From contig CAYVQU010000181.1 of NCBI GenBank assembly GCA_964453155.1, positions 1 through 10,300 of the forward strand: a DNA stretch of 10,300 nucleotides. Direction: 5' to 3'. The position numbers were made by a program, and so were the translations under genes. Of the stretch, positions 1 to 4,497 are shown one piece after another. Origin of the DNA: CAYVQU01 sp964453155 (GTDB lineage Bacteria; Chloroflexota; Anaerolineae; Anaerolineales; UBA11858). Each line of letters opens with the position of its first letter. Position 1 is the first letter of the stretch. A model generated the notes under the pieces. That model was not told where the DNA came from. It worked only from the letters and a program-made list of their open reading frames with translations, and did no database searches.

Positions 1-55
1 TCGTGAAGGTGGTCTGACCGTTGGCGCTGGTGTTATCACCGCGATTGAGAAATAG
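1..55 (+). CDS. tuf: Elongation factor Tu, C-terminal end (partial)
   Basis: Only the last 17 codons and a TAG stop (53-55) are in the window; the reading frame begins at base 2. The residues REGGLTVGAGVITAIEK match the end of EF-Tu domain 3, where the segment (A)(I)REGGxTVGAGVV is nearly invariant. EF-Tu is the GTPase that delivers aminoacyl-tRNA to the ribosomal A site. The neighbours rpmG, tRNA-Trp, secE and nusG fit the usual place of a tuf copy in many bacteria. The identification rests on a short stretch, but the motif and the context agree. No terminator separates it from rpmG, so the two are probably co-transcribed. Confidence 0.87.
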   Translation, partial: REGGLTVGAGVITAIEK

Positions 56-93
56 AAAGGCTGCGCTCAAACGAGCGTGGATGAGTGTAGCAA

Positions 94-261
94 ATGTCTG
101 GAAAAAGAGGCGTCCGCCCCGTAGTAACGATGGCCTGCACCGAGTGTAAAGAACGCAATTACACCACGGAAAAGAACCGCCGTAACGATCCGGGTCGACT
201 TGAACTGAAAAAATTCTGCTCCCGTTGCCGTAAACATACACCGCATCGCGAGACCCGCTAG
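94..261 (+). CDS. rpmG: 50S ribosomal protein L33, zinc-binding type
   Basis: A 55-residue protein starting MSGKRGVRPVVTMACTECK. It has the two CxxC pairs of the zinc ('C+') form of L33: CTEC at residues 15-18 and CSRC at 42-45. Between them lies the family signature RNYTTEKNRRNDPGRLELKK, and the end HTPHRETR is also typical. L33 sits near the E site of the 50S subunit. The ATG at 94 is chosen because it supplies the usual basic N-terminus before the first cysteine pair; the ATG at 130 would start directly at MACTEC. The ribosome binding site is weak (GGATGAG, 79-85). It lies 38 bp after tuf and just before tRNA-Trp, a common arrangement next to secE. Confidence 0.93.
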   Translation: MSGKRGVRPVVTMACTECKERNYTTEKNRRNDPGRLELKKFCSRCRKHTPHRETR

Positions 262-344
262 TCGGATTAGTCTGATGGTCTAATTGGTCTCAATTGTCAG
301 CAAAAGACAGATAAGACCCGTTAGACCAATCAGACTAAATGACT
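260..344. repeat. Long imperfect extragenic palindrome between rpmG and tRNA-Trp
   Basis: The arms 260-290 and 314-344 are reverse complements over about 30 bp, with a few mismatches and one-base indels. The best-matched cores are TTAGTCTGA and GGTCTAA. A small inner stem TGTC/GACA closes the centre. The arm is itself built from degenerate 8-10 bp units beginning GTCT. No T-run follows, so it is not an obvious terminator. It could be a dispersed extragenic palindrome, a decayed miniature element, or an RNA processing hairpin ahead of the tRNA. Confidence 0.7.
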
Positions 345-348
345 ATTT

Positions 349-422
349 AGGCGAGTAGCTCAATTAGGTAGAGCAACGGTCTCCAAAACCGTAGGTTGTG
401 GGTTCGATTCCTGCCTCGCCTG
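349..422 (+). tRNA. trnW: tRNA-Trp (anticodon CCA)
   Basis: A full cloverleaf can be drawn. The acceptor stem 349-355/415-421 has seven perfect pairs. The D stem GCTC/GAGC is at 358-361/371-374. The anticodon stem ACGGT/ACCGT is at 376-380/388-392, with loop CTCCAAA and anticodon CCA at 383-385. The T stem is at 398-402/410-414, with loop TTCGATT. The discriminator base is G422, as expected for bacterial tRNA-Trp. The 3' CCA is not encoded and must be added after transcription. tRNA-Trp between rpmG and secE is a recurrent bacterial gene order. Confidence 0.97.
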
Positions 423-432
423 CCTAGCAGAT

Positions 433-470
433 AACGCCGTCCTCCTGAAATTTGAGAGGCGGCGTTTTCT
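433..470 (+). terminator. Intrinsic terminator after tRNA-Trp
   Basis: The stem AACGCCG/CGGCGTT (433-439/460-466) continues past one bulged T as CCTC/GAGG (441-444/456-459). The loop is 445-455 and a short T tract follows (TTTTCT, 465-470). It probably ends the tuf-rpmG-tRNA transcript, at least in part. Confidence 0.8.
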
Positions 471-480
471 CCGCAAATGG

Positions 481-559
481 TAGTATCCAGGTGACAGTCA
501 CTTGTTTATCGATCGATACTACTTACCAGTGAAAGTGATTGTCACCTTCGTAGATACTA
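481..559. repeat. Composite inverted repeat upstream of secE
   Basis: The outer arms TAGTATC (481-487) and GATACTA (553-559) enclose inner arms GTGACAGTCACTT (491-503) and AAGTGATTGTCAC (533-545; one mismatch). The inner left arm contains a short palindrome of its own, TGACAGTCA, and the spacer holds the palindrome ATCGATCGAT. The element fills most of the gap between the tRNA terminator and secE. No confident promoter is visible. It may be a dispersed palindromic repeat or an operator-like region for secE-nusG. Confidence 0.65.
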
Positions 560-607
560 TGAGATCGTAAATAAAACGGGTTTTCCCAAAACCCCAAGGA
601 GATTTAC

Positions 608-835
608 GTGGCAAAGTCTAACAAAAAGAAGAAATCCCAACCTAAGCAGGTCAAAGGTGTTCGCAAGTTTTACCGCGAAACCATTGGCGAATTGCGCAAA
701 GTGACCTGGCCTACCCGTTCGGAGGCTAAAAACTTGACCATTATCGTGATTGCGGTGATGTTCAGCATGAGCGCATTCTTAGCGATTGTGGATTATCTCT
801 TCTCACGTTTATTTGCTCTAATTCTGGGAGCCTAG
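608..835 (+). CDS. secE: Preprotein translocase subunit SecE
   Basis: A 75-residue protein of the short bacterial SecE type. It has a Lys-rich N-terminus (residues 4-20), then the amphipathic helix and signature ELRKVTWPTRSEA (28-40), then one membrane segment (about 43-72). SecE clamps SecY in the inner-membrane protein-conducting channel. The start is GTG at 608, supported by AAGGAG at 596-601 with six bases between. No ATG in frame would keep the conserved region complete. It is followed 40 bp later by nusG, the standard pairing, and the two are very likely one transcript. Confidence 0.97.
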   Translation: MAKSNKKKKSQPKQVKGVRKFYRETIGELRKVTWPTRSEAKNLTIIVIAVMFSMSAFLAIVDYLFSRLFALILGA

Positions 836-875
836 GAAATTCCTAAAATCAGGCTCTTAGAGAAGTGGATACCGC

Positions 876-1481
876 ATGGACGAGTTCGACCAGAATGAAA
901 ACCAATTAGAATCGGCAGCCCCGCAAACTGAGACTGCGACTGATGCCATTCCCGATGATGGTCGGGCTTGGTATGTTGTGCATTGTTATTCTGGTTATGA
1001 GAAGAAGGTGCGCCACAACCTGGAGCAGCGGATCGACACCATGGGCATGAAAGACAAGATTTTTGATGTCGTGGTGCCCACCGAGGAAGAAATTGAAGTC
1101 AAAGAAGGCAAACGCCGGACAGTGGAACGCCGCGTCTTTCCTGGATATATCCTGGTCAATATGGTTATGACTGAGGAATCCTGGTATGTGGTTCGCAATA
1201 CCCCCGGTGTTACCGGTTTCGTTGGGATGGGCAACACCCCCACCCCCCTGCGCCCCGAAGAAGTCGCCCATATTGTCAAGCGGATGGAAGCCGATGCCCC
1301 GCGCATCAAAGTTACCTTCCGCACTGACGAACGCGTCCGCATCATTGATGGTCCCTTCAACGATTTCCACGGCACGGTTGCCGAAATCGATATGGAGCGC
1401 GCTAAAGTCCGAGTGATGGTCAATTTCTTTGGCCGCGAAACACCGGTTGAATTGGACTTTTTACAAGTAGAGAAAGCCTAA
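876..1481 (+). CDS. nusG: Transcription termination/antitermination factor NusG
   Basis: A 201-residue protein. Residues 1-30 are an acidic extension. The NGN domain spans about 31-140, with AWYVVHCYSGYEKKV at its start and the conserved FPGYILV at 88-94. The KOW domain spans about 148-201, with GPFNDFHGTVAEID at 159-172. NusG binds the RNA polymerase clamp through NGN. It contacts ribosomal protein S10 or Rho through KOW, linking transcription to translation or termination. A weak purine-rich site (GAGAAGTGGA, 861-870) precedes the ATG. Length and domain order are typical. It lies between secE and the L11 operon, as in most bacteria. Confidence 0.97.
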   Translation: MDEFDQNENQLESAAPQTETATDAIPDDGRAWYVVHCYSGYEKKVRHNLEQRIDTMGMKDKIFDVVVPTEEEIEVKEGKRRTVERRVFPGYILVNMVMTEESWYVVRNTPGVTGFVGMGNTPTPLRPEEVAHIVKRMEADAPRIKVTFRTDERVRIIDGPFNDFHGTVAEIDMERAKVRVMVNFFGRETPVELDFLQVEKA

Positions 1482-1490
1482 GTGTTCGTG

Positions 1491-1620
1491 TTGGGCGGGT
1501 CGGTCTGGAATTAAAGATCAACGGATTTGCCGCCCAACCTAAGCAAATTCCGGTTCGAGCTTGATTTTTAACGAAGAAGCTGACCGGAATTTGCACAGAG
1601 ACAAAATTAATAATTTAATG
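1491..1620 (+). other. Non-coding stretch with two hairpins between nusG and the rplK leader
   Basis: No gene is seen in this part. The first hairpin pairs TTGGGCGG (1491-1498) with CCGCCCAA (1530-1537). The second pairs GCAAATTCCGG (1543-1553) with CCGGAATTTGC (1584-1594), a perfect 11 bp, with an inner AGCTT/AAGCT stem (1558-1562/1577-1581). Neither has a T tract. An AT-rich patch follows (1597-1619). The hairpins could be processing sites or weak pause or termination points that separate secE-nusG from the ribosomal protein genes. Confidence 0.55.
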
Positions 1621-1785
1621 CCCGTGGGAGGATGGTGACATCCGCAAAGCTGGTGTAGAACCCGGGCAGTTGGGCAAAATCGAGCTGATTGGGAAGATCG
1701 TTTCCCTGCCCAACTGCTAAGTGTTGCGGGCCAATAGAAAGCCTCAATAGTGCTTCCCCCGCAACACCAGCCTACCACCAAGGAG
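1621..1785 (+). promoter_or_regulatory. rplK leader resembling the L1-binding stalk of 23S rRNA
   Basis: GTGGGAGG (1624-1631) opens the element. A small hairpin follows, with stem GGAT/ATCC (1630-1633/1640-1643), then CCGCAAAGC (1642-1650). At the far end TACCACC (1773-1779) abuts the Shine-Dalgarno AAGGAG (1780-1785). GTGG (1624-1627) pairs with CCAC (1775-1778), and GCTGGTGT (1649-1656) pairs perfectly with ACACCAGC (1764-1771), giving a junction-like fold. From memory, the same words (GGTGGGAGG, CGCCA, TACCACC) occur in that order in the L1 stalk, helices 76-78, of bacterial 23S rRNA. L1 is known to repress the L11 operon through such mimicry. That this copy binds L1 is inferred. Confidence 0.8.
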
Positions 1786-1791
1786 AAAAAA

Positions 1792-2217
1792 ATGGCAAAG
1801 AAATTAAAAGCAGTTGTAAAGTTGCAGATTGCGGCCGGTCGGGCCAACCCTGCACCCCCCATCGGTCCGGCTTTGGCCGCCCATGGGATCAACCTGATGC
1901 AGTTCTGTAAGGACTACAATGCCCGCACTTCCAGCCGGATGGGTGAGATTGTCCCTGCCGAGATCAGCATCTTCACCGACGGTTCTTACCGCTTCATTCT
2001 GAAAAGCCCCCCTGCTTCCGTCCTGCTGAAGAAATTTGCAGGTATCGAAAAAGGTTCTGGGGAACCGAACCGTGAGAAGGTTGGTAAAGTCACCCGCGAT
2101 CAGGTTCGTGAGATCGCCGAAATTAAAATGAAAGACCTCAACGCTATCGATATTGAAGGTGCCATGCGCCAGATCGAAGGCACCGCCTTGCAAATGGGCA
2201 TCGAGGTTGAAGGATAA
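1792..2217 (+). CDS. rplK: 50S ribosomal protein L11
   Basis: A 141-residue protein, the usual L11 length. The N-terminal domain has KLQIAAGRANPAPPIGPALA (10-29) and HGINLMQFCKDYN (31-43), the proline-rich segment that thiostrepton contacts. The C-terminal RNA-binding domain (about 70-141) carries KSPPASVLLKK, GKVTRDQVREIAEIK and the end MGIEVEG. L11 binds helices 43-44 of 23S rRNA in the GTPase-associated centre. The ATG at 1792 is chosen over the in-frame ATG at 1750. AAGGAG lies at 1780-1785 with six bases between, MAKKLKAVVKLQ is the family N-terminus, and the longer start would fall inside the leader structure. rplA follows after 80 bp. Confidence 0.98.
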   Translation: MAKKLKAVVKLQIAAGRANPAPPIGPALAAHGINLMQFCKDYNARTSSRMGEIVPAEISIFTDGSYRFILKSPPASVLLKKFAGIEKGSGEPNREKVGKVTRDQVREIAEIKMKDLNAIDIEGAMRQIEGTALQMGIEVEG

Positions 2218-2220
2218 TCA

Positions 2221-2291
2221 CCCCGTGGGAGGTCGTTTTCGACCGCCAAGCTAGTGCCGGTTGCAAAACCCCTAGCCCTACCACCAAGGAG
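2221..2291 (+). promoter_or_regulatory. rplA leader: second L1-stalk-like RNA
   Basis: A compact copy of the element ahead of rplK. GTGGGAGG is at 2225-2232. The hairpin GGTCG-TTTT-CGACC is at 2231-2244. CCGCCAAGCTAGTG (2243-2256) matches 12 of 14 positions of the rplK copy. CTAGC (2272-2276) pairs with GCTAG (2250-2254). TACCACC (2279-2285) runs directly into the Shine-Dalgarno AAGGAG (2286-2291). GTGG/CCAC (2225-2228/2281-2284) forms the closing helix. The order of motifs follows the L1-binding stalk of 23S rRNA, so L1 probably represses its own translation here. Confidence 0.82.
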
Positions 2292-2297
2292 TTATAA

Positions 2298-3017
2298 ATG
2301 CCGAAACACGGAAAGAAATACCGAGCCGCTTTAGAAAAATTTGACCGGCAGACCGAATATACGCCGGATGAAGCTTTGGCCCTCGCCAAAGATACTTCGA
2401 CCACCAAATTCGACTCCACCGTTGAAATTCACATGCGCCTGGGGGTTGACCCCCGTCATGCGGATCAGCAGGTGCGTGATGTTGTCGTGCTGCCCAATGG
2501 TTTGGGTAAAACCGTCAAAGTTTTAGTCTTTGCCCAGGGTGAAGGCGCTAACGCCGCCCGCGAAGCCGGAGCCGATTTCATCGCTGATGACGACGCCATG
2601 ATCAAGAAAATCCAGGATGGCTGGACTGATTTTGATGTCGCCATCGCCACCCCCGATATGATGGGGAAAGCTGGCCGTTTGGGTCGCATTCTTGGCCCGC
2701 GTGGGCTGATGCCCAACCCCAAAGCCGGGACTGTCGTTCCTCCCCAAGATTTGGATCGGGCCATTAATGAAGCCAAGGCCGGACGGGTGGAGTTCCGCGT
2801 CGACAAGACCTCTAATATCCACGTTCCGATTGGTAAGGCTTCATTTGAAGCCGAAAAGCTGCGCGAAAATATGTCCGCTTTGATGGATGCGATCAAGAAG
2901 GCTCGCCCTGCCGCGGCCAAAGGCGCTTACATCCGCAGCGTGACCTTGAGCACCACCATGGGGCCCGGTATCAAAGTTGATCCCTCCCAGGCTCAAAGCA
3001 TGGAGGAAACTGAGTAA
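2298..3017 (+). CDS. rplA: 50S ribosomal protein L1
   Basis: A 239-residue protein of typical L1 length. Conserved features are the basic N-terminus MPKHGKKYRAALEK, KFDSTVEIHMRLGVDPRHADQ (about 37-57), the hallmark GPRGLMPNPKAGTV (133-146), the RNA-contact segment VEFRVDKTSNIHVPIGK (164-180), and TMGPGIKVD near the end (220-228). L1 forms the mobile stalk at the E site and, as a free protein, is the translational repressor of the L11-L1 operon. AAGGAG (2286-2291) lies six bases before the ATG. Its own leader looks like a decoy of its rRNA target, which fits autogenous control. Confidence 0.98.
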   Translation: MPKHGKKYRAALEKFDRQTEYTPDEALALAKDTSTTKFDSTVEIHMRLGVDPRHADQQVRDVVVLPNGLGKTVKVLVFAQGEGANAAREAGADFIADDDAMIKKIQDGWTDFDVAIATPDMMGKAGRLGRILGPRGLMPNPKAGTVVPPQDLDRAINEAKAGRVEFRVDKTSNIHVPIGKASFEAEKLRENMSALMDAIKKARPAAAKGAYIRSVTLSTTMGPGIKVDPSQAQSMEETE

Positions 3018-3026
3018 ATTTACTCA
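3011..3026. repeat. 16-bp perfect palindrome at the rplA stop
   Basis: TGAGTAAATTTACTCA is its own reverse complement and contains the TAA stop of rplA (3015-3017). It is short and AT-rich and may be chance or a small 3' hairpin. Confidence 0.4.
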
Positions 3027-3040
3027 CCCTAAACATTGTA

Positions 3041-3110
3041 AATACCTTCGCTGAAGACAGCAGGTGTTTGGCGCTAAAAAGCAGCGCTGGGCTTAATTCC
3101 CTGCCGAGGT
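3041..3110 (+). promoter_or_regulatory. L10 leader RNA ahead of rplJ
   Basis: The conserved L10-leader words are present: GAAGACAGCAGG (3053-3064) on the 5' side and CCTGCCGAGGT (3100-3110) on the 3' side. GCAGG/CCTGC pair (3060-3064/3100-3104), ACCT/AGGT close the base (3044-3047/3107-3110), and an inner hairpin GCGCT/AGCGC (3071-3075/3083-3087) is visible. This matches what is known of the L10_leader family, an RNA bound by the L10-(L12)4 complex for feedback control of rplJL. The element lies 24 bp after rplA, in the expected place. Confidence 0.85.
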
Positions 3111-3178
3111 GGAGACTTGTGAACAAGTTGGACTTGCCGAATAAGTCTTTGCCTAGCGAGGTAAAGACTTATTTTTAT
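3111..3178 (+). terminator. rplJ attenuator: antiterminator and intrinsic terminator
   Basis: The terminator stem is continuous for 15 bp (3140-3154/3159-3173, one G-U pair) around the loop AGCG, and is followed by a TTTTT run (3172-3176). A competing antiterminator pairs 3111-3120 with 3141-3150, the 5' arm of the terminator; it uses GGAGACTTGT and is ten pairs including three G-U. It encloses a small CAAGT/ACTTG hairpin (3124-3128/3132-3136). The two folds exclude each other. The L10 leader lies immediately upstream and the rplJ Shine-Dalgarno (3181-3187) immediately downstream. This is the layout expected for L10-controlled attenuation, as described for Bacillus subtilis rplJL. Confidence 0.82.
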
Positions 3179-3196
3179 GAAAGGAGGTTTAGTCCA

Positions 3197-3727
3197 TTGG
3201 CTATCTCAAAAGAGAAAAAGAACGAAATTGTAGCGCAATATGGTGAGTGGTTAGATAAAAGCCAGGCCGTCGTTTTCACCGAGTACCTCGGTATGACCGT
3301 GAAAGAGATGGATGATCTGCGCGCCAAAGTACGGGAAGCTGGCGGTGAATTTCACATCGTCAAAAATACCCTGATGAAACGTGTTCTCGTCGATGCTGGT
3401 CGTGAAGTTTCTGACGAAGATTTCGTTAACACCACAGCTGCCAGCTTCGCCTTTGATGATGCCCCCGCGCTGGCAAAAGTGGTATCTGATTTCGCGAAAG
3501 AATCTGATTTCCTCAAAGTCAAAGCCGGTTATCTCGAAGATAAACTGATGAGTGCGGCCGAAGTGAATGCTTTGGCCAACGTCCCGCCGTTGCCCGTCAT
3601 GCGTGCCACCCTGTTGAGCACCATCCTGGCCCCGGCTTCGCAACTCGTTCGGACCCTGTCCGAGCCGGGTCGCTCTGTGGCGGCTGTCCTTCAGGCTTAT
3701 GCCGAACCCGCCCCTGAAGCTGCGTAG
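3197..3727 (+). CDS. rplJ: 50S ribosomal protein L10
   Basis: A 176-residue protein beginning MAISKEKKNEIVAQYGEWLD, the family N-terminus. It includes KSQAVVFTEYLGMTVKEMDDLRAKVR (21-46) and the rRNA-binding segment EFHIVKNTLMKRVL (51-64). The region after about 130 (PPLPVMRATLLSTILAPASQLVRTLSEPGRSVAAVLQAYAE) includes the helix that carries L12 dimers. L10 is the base of the L7/L12 stalk. The start is TTG at 3197, with AAGGAGG at 3181-3187 and nine bases between. The frame stays open upstream to a start at 3068, but that stretch is the L10 leader and attenuator, so the longer form is rejected. rplL follows after 118 bp. Confidence 0.95.
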   Translation: MAISKEKKNEIVAQYGEWLDKSQAVVFTEYLGMTVKEMDDLRAKVREAGGEFHIVKNTLMKRVLVDAGREVSDEDFVNTTAASFAFDDAPALAKVVSDFAKESDFLKVKAGYLEDKLMSAAEVNALANVPPLPVMRATLLSTILAPASQLVRTLSEPGRSVAAVLQAYAEPAPEAA

Positions 3728-3729
3728 AA

Positions 3730-3778
3730 CGTGAAGCGTGAGGCGTGATTTTTGTCGCACCTCGCACGCACAAAAATT
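3730..3778. repeat. Imperfect hairpin with GCGTGA-type units between rplJ and rplL
   Basis: The left half has the degenerate units CGTGAAG, CGTGAGG and CGTGA, followed by ATTTTTGT. The right half has CGCACCTCGCACGC followed by ACAAAAAT. ATTTTTGT/ACAAAAAT is a perfect 8-bp inverted repeat. The GCGTG and AGG blocks pair with CGCACGC and CCT with bulges. It looks like a decayed extragenic repeat; a role in setting the L10:L12 ratio by pausing or processing is possible but not shown. Confidence 0.5.
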
Positions 3779-3845
3779 GAACTAACAAACTAGCTAACCA
3801 GCTAATAAATAAAAAAAATAACAAGCCTATACAAGGAGTAATACA

Positions 3846-4226
3846 ATGGCTGATCTGAATAAATTAATGGACGAGCTGAGCGAACTTTCTGTTCTCGAGG
3901 CTGCCGAATTGGTAAAACTGTTGGAAGAAAAGTGGGGCGTTTCCGCCGCCGCTCCTGTTGCCGTTGCCGCCGCTGGCCCTGCCGCTGCTGCTGACGCCGA
4001 ACCCGAAGAAGAAAAGACCGAGTTTGATGTCATCATCAAAGACGCTGGCGCCAAGAAAATTGACGTCATCAAAGCTGTCCGCCAACTCACCAGCTTGGGT
4101 CTCAAAGACGCCAAAGAACTGGCCGAGACCGCCGGTGCCAAGGTTATGGAAGCTGTCGGCAAAGACGTTGCCAACGACGCCAAGGAAAAACTCGAGGCCG
4201 CTGGCGCGACCGTCGAACTGGCGTAG
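3846..4226 (+). CDS. rplL: 50S ribosomal protein L7/L12
   Basis: A 126-residue protein. The N-terminal dimerisation domain (1-33, MADLNKLMDELSELSVLEAAELVKLLEEKWGVS) binds L10. An Ala/Pro/Val-rich hinge follows (about 34-53). The C-terminal domain (about 56-126) has EFDVIIKDAGAKKIDVIKAVR, the factor-binding LTSLGLKDAKELAE, and the end KLEAAGATVELA. L12 dimers recruit EF-Tu, EF-G and other GTPases to the ribosome. The Shine-Dalgarno AAGGAG (3833-3838) lies seven bases before the ATG, in an A-rich unstructured stretch. This fits the high translation needed for several L12 copies per L10. Confidence 0.98.
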   Translation: MADLNKLMDELSELSVLEAAELVKLLEEKWGVSAAAPVAVAAAGPAAAADAEPEEEKTEFDVIIKDAGAKKIDVIKAVRQLTSLGLKDAKELAETAGAKVMEAVGKDVANDAKEKLEAAGATVELA

Positions 4227-4243
4227 TTTTACACTATTACCAT

Positions 4244-4280
4244 TAGAACCCTGCAGTGTATCTGCGGGGTTCTTTTTTTA
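4244..4280 (+). terminator. Intrinsic terminator of the rplJL operon
   Basis: AGAACCCTGCAG (4245-4256) pairs with CTGCGGGGTTCT (4262-4273) with one mismatch, around a five-base loop. A run of seven or more T follows. It is strong and well formed and ends the ribosomal protein transcript before any rpoB. Confidence 0.93.
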
Positions 4281-4323
4281 AGAGATAGTTCGTAAGTTAG
4301 CATCCCGAGCAGATTAGGAGAAG

Positions 4324-4390
4324 GGAGATCGTATCGAGGGGTGCGAGAATACCAAGCGAATTTGGATCGTCGCACCCTTCGATATTCCCG
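4324..4390. repeat. Branched hairpin in the gap before the response regulator
   Basis: The 14-bp stem ATCGAGGGGTGCGA/TCGCACCCTTCGAT (4333-4346/4370-4383) has one mismatch. It has a flanking GGGA/TCCC pairing and an inner CCAA/TTGG stem (4352-4355/4362-4365). No T tract follows, and the next promoter lies about 45 bp further on. Nothing in this gap (4281-4497) looks protein-coding. Confidence 0.55.
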
Positions 4391-4434
4391 AAAAAGAGCC
4401 GGTCTACTCAGGATGCTTGGCTATTAGTCGCCTT

Positions 4435-4463
4435 TTTACTTTTGTAAGGGCCTGTGGTATATT
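4435..4463 (+). promoter_or_regulatory. Sigma70-type promoter with extended -10 for the response regulator
   Basis: The -35-like TTTACT (4435-4440), a 17-bp spacer and the -10 TATATT (4458-4463) are preceded by TGG, so an extended -10 (TGn) is present. The predicted start of transcription is near 4470, leaving an untranslated leader of about 28 bases before the ATG at 4498. The assignment is by eye. Confidence 0.65.
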
Positions 4464-4497
4464 TTCTCTACTGGTAATGGTCCAGGCGGAGGTAATC

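Noticed and set aside
906..1423. Minus-strand open frames opposite nusG
   Set aside because: They run antisense to a certain gene and show no family resemblance.
1591..1619. Candidate promoter TTGCAC-17-TTTAAT before rplK
   Set aside because: The -35 is poor, and the predicted start near 1626 would cut off the 5' strand of the L1-stalk-like leader.
1750..1791. Upstream start for L11
   Set aside because: It has no ribosome site and falls inside the leader structure; MAKKLK at 1792 is the usual start.
3068..3196. N-terminal extension of L10 from an upstream start
   Set aside because: The extra 43 codons lie in the L10 leader and attenuator, do not resemble L10, and the TTG at 3197 has a strong AAGGAGG and the family N-terminus.
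4417..4497. Upstream start for the response regulator
   Set aside because: It lies before the promoter at 4435-4463 and adds residues not typical of the family; the ATG at 4498 has GGAGG.
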